Positions 16,075-19,471 of a DNA stretch of 19,471 nucleotides are shown piece after piece; positions within the stretch are counted from its first letter, which is position 1; every line of letters begins with the position of its first letter. The notes beneath the pieces were generated by a model, which was given only the letters and a program-made list of their open reading frames with translations, did no database searches and was not told where the DNA came from. The position numbers and the translations under genes were made by a program. Source of the stretch: an uncultured Actinomycetes bacterium. Its GTDB lineage: Bacteria > Actinomycetota > Actinomycetes > Nanopelagicales > Nanopelagicaceae. The stretch is taken from the NCBI GenBank assembly GCA_903844585.1, contig CAIMUD010000077.1, positions 1 through 19,471 on the forward strand. Direction: 5' to 3'.

Positions 16075-17250
16075 TTAGTCTTTTGGAAACGCTGTAGAAA
16101 TTCTCTGAACTGCTTCTTGTATGAGGTCTGGACTAGTTGCAAAGTTAAATCTGGCGAAAGACGCAAAATCGGGACCATAGATACTCCCCGGATTTAGAGC
16201 AACTTTTGCCTTCCCGAGAATCTCCTCCGTCGGGTTTTCCCCTAAATTCATATTGGTCAAGTCCAACCAAGCGAGATAAGTGCTGTGAGGTTTTCTGTAC
16301 CTAATTTTAGGGATTTGATTCGCAATTAATTTCTCTAAGAGATTTCGGTTTTCATCTAAGTTTTGTAGGACCGAATCCAGCCAAGGTTCACCGCTCTCAA
16401 AGGCTGCAACACTTGCGAATGCTCCAAGGAGTGAGGCTCGGTAATGCAATGCCACCGGAAGCATCTCAAGTTCTTGGCTAATTTTTTCGTTCTGCGAAAT
16501 GATTATTGCGCACTTGAGCCCAGCTATATTCCAGCCTTTACTTGCAGAAGTGATGGTAATTCCCACGGCTTCAGCCGTCCTGCCAAGTGAAAGAAACGGT
16601 GTAAATTTCGTTTCACCATAATTCAAAGGTGCATGAATTTCATCTGACAATACAATTACGCCATATTCATTTGCAAGTTCTGCAATCTTTAATAGATCCG
16701 AACGTGAATACACTTTACCAATCGGATTATGAGGACTGCAGAGCAGGTGAACCTTTATACCTGACTTATAAGCTTTCTCGGTTGCAGCCCAGTCAATACT
16801 CCAGCCAGAGCCATCGGCTTCAGAGTCATTTTGTAGAAATGGAACATCCATTTTTTCGATATTTGTTTCATTAATCCAAGTATAAAAATTTTGATAGACC
16901 GGAGAATTTAGAAGTATCTTTTCGCCAGGTTGCATAAAAATGCGAATAAGTTCAACAACGGCAACACCCACATCAGTACCAATGTGAACTTGGCTAGGGT
17001 CTAAATCCCAATTCCATCTACGTTTTGCAAAACCACCGAAGGCAGTTCCCATCTCTGGAATATTTCCTAAATATCCCAGATCGGAGTGGGCAATCATCTC
17101 GGCAAGAACTTCACGAATTGGTTCAGCTACAGGAAAATCCATTTCAGCGACGGGAAACGGCAGTACGTCTTTTGGGAACGCCCTCCACTTTTCACTGTGG
17201 TGAGTTTGTAACTCTGAAAGTTTTGGAGCAGTAACGCTCTTATCGCTCAT
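16075..17250 (-). CDS. PatB/MalY-type PLP aminotransferase-fold C-S beta-lyase
   Basis: A 391-residue fold-type I PLP enzyme. PLP-binding Lys238 lies in ITSASKGWNIAG, Asn175 in CSPHNPIGKV, and Asp203 in SDEIHAPL; the DEIHxPL string is diagnostic of the MalY/PatB branch, which cleaves cystathionine to homocysteine, ammonia and pyruvate. The N-terminal WRAFPKDVLPFPVAEMDFP segment, which in this family shapes the substrate entrance, is also present. Some members are aminotransferases or regulators, so beta-lyase activity is inference. The ATG overlaps the msrB stop (ATGA), making it the third gene of the msrA-msrB operon; both steps bear on methionine, by repair and by supply of homocysteine. 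Confidence 0.87.
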   Translation of the reverse strand: MSDKSVTAPKLSELQTHHSEKWRAFPKDVLPFPVAEMDFPVAEPIREVLAEMIAHSDLGYLGNIPEMGTAFGGFAKRRWNWDLDPSQVHIGTDVGVAVVELIRIFMQPGEKILLNSPVYQNFYTWINETNIEKMDVPFLQNDSEADGSGWSIDWAATEKAYKSGIKVHLLCSPHNPIGKVYSRSDLLKIAELANEYGVIVLSDEIHAPLNYGETKFTPFLSLGRTAEAVGITITSASKGWNIAGLKCAIIISQNEKISQELEMLPVALHYRASLLGAFASVAAFESGEPWLDSVLQNLDENRNLLEKLIANQIPKIRYRKPHSTYLAWLDLTNMNLGENPTEEILGKAKVALNPGSIYGPDFASFARFNFATSPDLIQEAVQRISTAFPKD

Positions 17251-17666
17251 GGATTTAGTATTTCATTTTTAGGTTTAAGCACAAGTGATACAGAGTTAAT
17301 GCACCATCGCTGATCGGTGGGTACTTCATACCCTTCTCCCTCAAATACGTGGCCAAGGTGAGATTCGCATTTTGCACAGCGAACTTCCGTGCGGACTCTT
17401 GGAGCCAACGAACGGTCCTCTATGAGCAAAACTGCATCCGAAGTCGAGGGTTGATAGAAACTTGGCCAACCACATCCTGAATGAAACTTTGCCTCACTTT
17501 TAAATAGCAGTGAGTCACAGACCTTGCACTTATAAACCCCGGCTGTATCGGTGTCATTGTATTCACCAGAAAACGGGCGCTCTGTAGCTCCATGACGCAG
17601 CACTTGAAAGGACAATGGGTCTAGCTTCTTAGCCAACTCTTCGTTGTTAAAAACCTCTTTACTCAT
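17247..17666 (-). CDS. msrB: Peptide methionine-(R)-S-oxide reductase
   Basis: A 139-residue enzyme reducing the R epimer of methionine sulfoxide in proteins. The start taken is the ATG at 17666, which overlaps the msrA stop by ATGA; an in-frame upstream start at 17696 would lie deep in msrA. Zinc-binding pairs are Cys47/Cys50 and Cys97/Cys100. The substrate pocket is SGCGWPSF (63-70), and GHVFEG holds the conserved His. The catalytic Cys122 is in RWCINSVSL, the standard position with Trp in place of the more common Tyr. Length is normal. The stop overlaps the next gene's ATG, so three genes are joined by two 4-base overlaps. Confidence 0.94.
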   Translation of the reverse strand: MSKEVFNNEELAKKLDPLSFQVLRHGATERPFSGEYNDTDTAGVYKCKVCDSLLFKSEAKFHSGCGWPSFYQPSTSDAVLLIEDRSLAPRVRTEVRCAKCESHLGHVFEGEGYEVPTDQRWCINSVSLVLKPKNEILNP

Positions 17667-18175
17667 GGATAGGTAACGCCAGTGCTGGAATGGCAATCGT
17701 AACCATTTGGATTCTTGGCAAGATATTTCTGGTGGTACTCCTCAGCTAGGTAATACTCAACGCCAGTATTGCTTTCAATTTCAGTAACGATTTTGCCTAT
17801 TCCCTGTGAATCGAGGGCGCCCTGATAAATCTCGCGGCTTGCTGCTGCAATCTTTTCCTGCTCTGGCGAGCTCGTATAAATTGCGCTTCGGTATTGAGTT
17901 CCTACGTCGCCGCCTTGTTGATTGAGCGATGTTGGATCGTGCATCTCCCAAAATTCTTTTAGGAGTCGCTGGTAGGAAATCTTGGAGGGATCGAATTCAA
18001 CGCTGACCATCTCAGCATGCCCAGTCTTTCCGGTACAAACTTCTTCATAACTGGGATGCGAAGTTGTTCCACCCATATATCCAACACTTGTTTCTAAAAC
18101 TCCTTCGAGTTTCCAAAATCTGCGCTCTGCGCCCCAGAAACAACCAGTTGCAAAATAAGCGCGCTCTTGCATCAT
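17663..18175 (-). CDS. msrA: Peptide methionine-(S)-S-oxide reductase
   Basis: A 170-residue enzyme reducing the S epimer of methionine sulfoxide. The catalytic Cys12 is in ATGCFWGAE; EGVLETSVGYMGG, the GHAEMVSVEFDP segment and the QYRSAIY motif are all present. Cys161 near the C-terminus (GYDCHSSTG) is a candidate resolving cysteine. Two consecutive ATGs occur at 18175 and 18172, and either may be used. First gene of the msrA-msrB-patB operon, reading away from the tRNA gene on the other strand 45 bases away. No clear promoter was identified; a weak GAGAGAA precedes the start. Family assignment is certain. Confidence 0.95.
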   Translation of the reverse strand: MMQERAYFATGCFWGAERRFWKLEGVLETSVGYMGGTTSHPSYEEVCTGKTGHAEMVSVEFDPSKISYQRLLKEFWEMHDPTSLNQQGGDVGTQYRSAIYTSSPEQEKIAAASREIYQGALDSQGIGKIVTEIESNTGVEYYLAEEYHQKYLAKNPNGYDCHSSTGVTYP

Positions 18176-18220
18176 GTCAGGAATTCTCTCACTTCTTGGA
18201 TAACCTTGCCTTACTCAAGA

Positions 18221-18292
18221 GCCCCCGTAGCTCAGGGGATAGAGCACGGCCCTCCGGAGGCCGGTGCACAGGTTCAAATCCTGTCGGGGGCA
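18221..18292 (+). tRNA. tRNA-Arg (anticodon CCG)
   Basis: A complete 72-base cloverleaf: acceptor stem GCCCCCG (18221-18227) with CGGGGGC (18285-18291) and discriminator A at 18292. The D arm is GCTC/GAGC, and the anticodon stem CGGCC/GGCCG encloses loop CTCCGGA with anticodon CCG at 18254-18256, reading the Arg codon CGG. The T stem ACAGG/CCTGT encloses TTCAAAT, so the T loop has the less usual TTCAAAT instead of TTCGA. CCA is not encoded. It stands alone between divergent msrA and whiB1; no promoter or terminator could be assigned with confidence. Confidence 0.96.
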
Positions 18293-18349
18293 CGCGCTAA
18301 TAAAGTGCAACAAATCACCCTGAAATTCAAAAACTTATTACGTACATCC

Positions 18350-18400
18350 TTGTTTAACTGATGAATTAAAGAGATAATTAACTCCTACGCATTAGTGCGT
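18350..18400 (+). promoter_or_regulatory. whiB1 promoter with inverted repeat at the start site
   Basis: -35 TTGTTT (18350-18355), a 17-base spacer, and -10 GATAAT (18373-18378) form a good promoter. The predicted start (about 18385-18387) coincides with the inverted repeat ACGCA-TTAG-TGCGT (18387-18400), either an operator or a 5'-end hairpin of the mRNA. The leader would be about 80 bases and includes GGAG 9 bases before the whiB1 ATG. The string gtgcaacaaat occurs at 18305-18315 and again at 18399-18409, on both sides of the promoter. Confidence 0.58.
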
Positions 18401-18465
18401 GCAACAAATTTCGATCAATTTGGCCGAACATCACAGATAAATATCTGGGAATGGAGTAATGAGTC

Positions 18466-18735
18466 ATGGACTGGCGACATCAATCTGCATGCCGCGAGGA
18501 AGATCCAGAACTCTTCTTTCCCGTTGGAAACACTGGCCCTGCAATTACACAGATCGAAGAAGCGAAGAAGGTTTGTAATCGTTGCATCGTGAAGGATGCA
18601 TGTCTTGCCTGGGCACTTGAAAGTGGTCAAGATGCTGGAGTTTGGGGAGGACTTTCAGAAGATGAACGTCGCGCACTCAAACGTCGCGCAGCGCGTAATC
18701 GTGCGCGCATGATGGAACAGAACAACCATATTTAA
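18466..18735 (+). CDS. whiB1: WhiB1-type [4Fe-4S] transcriptional regulator
   Basis: An 89-residue WhiB-family protein. Cluster cysteines are Cys9, Cys37, Cys40 and Cys46, followed by the GVWGG turn (58-62) and a basic C-terminal helix (RRALKRRAARNRARMM) for DNA contact. MDWRHQSACREEDPELFFPV and the region to GVWGG match my memory of mycobacterial WhiB1 nearly throughout; that protein is essential, senses nitric oxide through its cluster and binds the principal sigma factor. GGAG lies 9 bases before the ATG. It is convergent with a PdtaS-type kinase gene 21 bases beyond its stop, the same arrangement as Rv3219/Rv3220c, which supports the assignment. Confidence 0.94.
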   Translation: MDWRHQSACREEDPELFFPVGNTGPAITQIEEAKKVCNRCIVKDACLAWALESGQDAGVWGGLSEDERRALKRRAARNRARMMEQNNHI

Positions 18736-18756
18736 TAACTGATTTTCAAATCTGAA

Positions 18757-19471
18757 TTAAAGCGGGAATCTCAAGACTGCTTCAGTACCACGGCTCGATT
18801 TCTGCAAAACAATTTCTCCACGTAATTCATTTTCTGTAAGGGTGCGCACGATTTGAAGTCCAAGATTTGATGACTCAGCCAAGCTAAATCCATCAGGTAG
18901 CCCAACTCCATCGTCTGCAATTGTGATGGTTGCCAAATTAGCCTCTCTATTTAGCCCAATACTTAAATGCGAACCACTTTGCGCCAATCCGTGTTCGAGC
19001 GCATTATGAATCAACTCAGTGATAACAAGTGCAAGCGGAGTTGCAATTCGTGAATCCAACTGCCCAAGTGCGCCAGAGCGTTGAATTTGCAATTCAGCCA
19101 TTCGTGGACTGAGCTCGAGTGCATGAGTTACAAGTCGATCTAAAACATCGTCAAATTCAACCGAAGTTTGGGTACCGCTGGAAAGCGTTTCATGAACAAG
19201 TGCAATAGAGGCAATGCGTCGAACCGCTTCTTCTAGGGCAGCACTTGCTGAAGGGTCTTCAATGCGTCTGGCTTGCAAACGCAGTAGAGCCGAGACTGTC
19301 TGCAAATTATTCTTAACGCGGTGGTGAATCTCACGAATCGTTGCATCTTTTGTTACAAGTTCTCGCTCGCGTCTGCGCAGTTCTGTGACATTTTGAAGAA
19401 GGACAATTGCTCCCACGCGATCGGAACCTGCAACTAAAGGCAAGACTAAAAATTCAATTGTTCCGCCTGTA
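18757..19471 (-). CDS. pdtaS: PdtaS-type sensor histidine kinase (5' part outside window)
   Basis: The reading frame stays open to the window edge, so the start lies beyond 19471; the visible part is 237 codons. The first roughly 30 residues (with LVAGSDRVGAIVLLQNVTEL) are the end of a PAS domain. Next come a HisKA_2 dimerisation helix with the phospho-accepting His of EIHHRVKNNLQ and an HATPase domain with N-box ITELIHNALEHG and DDGVGLP. This matches mycobacterial PdtaS, a soluble kinase that phosphorylates the ANTAR RNA-binding antiterminator PdtaR. The PdtaR partner is not in the window. It is convergent with whiB1, as in mycobacteria. The 21-base gap holds a weak hairpin GATTT-TC-AAATC (18741-18752). 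Confidence 0.92.
   Translation of the reverse strand, partial: TGGTIEFLVLPLVAGSDRVGAIVLLQNVTELRRRERELVTKDATIREIHHRVKNNLQTVSALLRLQARRIEDPSASAALEEAVRRIASIALVHETLSSGTQTSVEFDDVLDRLVTHALELSPRMAELQIQRSGALGQLDSRIATPLALVITELIHNALEHGLAQSGSHLSIGLNREANLATITIADDGVGLPDGFSLAESSNLGLQIVRTLTENELRGEIVLQKSSRGTEAVLRFPL

Noticed and set aside
18399..18430. CRP/Cmr-type operator upstream of whiB1
   Set aside because: No TGTGA/TCACA-like palindrome with proper spacing is present.
18736..18756. GATTT-TC-AAATC as a bidirectional terminator between whiB1 and pdtaS
   Set aside because: All-A/T-rich 5-bp stem with a 2-base loop; too weak to list as a feature.
18757..19443. Start of the sensor kinase at 19443 (TTG)
   Set aside because: The frame is open to the window edge and the upstream residues still match the PAS domain of PdtaS, so that codon is internal.

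Overview
The window looks like chromosomal DNA of a low-GC, streamlined actinobacterium. This rests on three things: a WhiB1-type Fe-S regulator sits convergent with a PdtaS-type HisKA_2 sensor kinase (the same neighbourhood as Rv3219/Rv3220c in Mycobacterium tuberculosis), genes are packed with 4-base ATGA overlaps, and several mRNAs appear leaderless. Base composition is A+T-leaning by eye (not counted), which fits freshwater acI lineages (Nanopelagicales such as Planktophila or Nanopelagicus). The lineage is an inference and no database was consulted.

Layout. (1) 1-2215: a 42-bp direct repeat (38/42 identical) brackets about 2.1 kb holding a secreted zinc metalloprotease and a small lipoprotein; the repeat ends resemble the 3' end of a tRNA. 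(2) 2264-3375: a sortase and its LPATG surface-protein substrate, one operon. (3) 3489-8031: a carbohydrate/polyol block with a Zn alcohol dehydrogenase, an SDR and a sulfotransferase in one operon, divergent from a D-tagatose/D-psicose 3-epimerase-like enzyme that runs tail-to-tail into a second SDR. (4) 8180-11605: an OmpR-type response regulator lacking the phospho-accepting Asp, then two family-2 glycosyltransferases and a small membrane/coiled-coil protein in an overlapping operon. (5) 11608-15093: a methyltransferase followed by argG, divergent from a TerC-family membrane protein. (6) 15090-18175: a short hibernation-promoting factor, two small membrane proteins, and an msrA-msrB-patB/malY operon. 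(7) 18221-19471: tRNA-Arg(CCG), whiB1 with a good promoter, and the 3' part of pdtaS, cut by the window edge.

How they work together. The genes of region 3 look like a module for interconverting ketoses and polyols, with NAD(P)-linked oxidoreductases flanking a keto-sugar epimerase; the substrate cannot be read from sequence. Regions 1, 2 and 4 deal with the cell surface (secreted protease, lipoprotein, sortase-anchored protein, glycosyltransferases). The msr operon repairs oxidised methionine, and its neighbour is a PLP enzyme of the cystathionine beta-lyase type. No insertion sequence, integrase, CRISPR array or obvious riboswitch was seen. There is no gene-free stretch over 300 bases; the longest gaps are 1453-1656, 18293-18465, 8032-8179 and 2131-2263.
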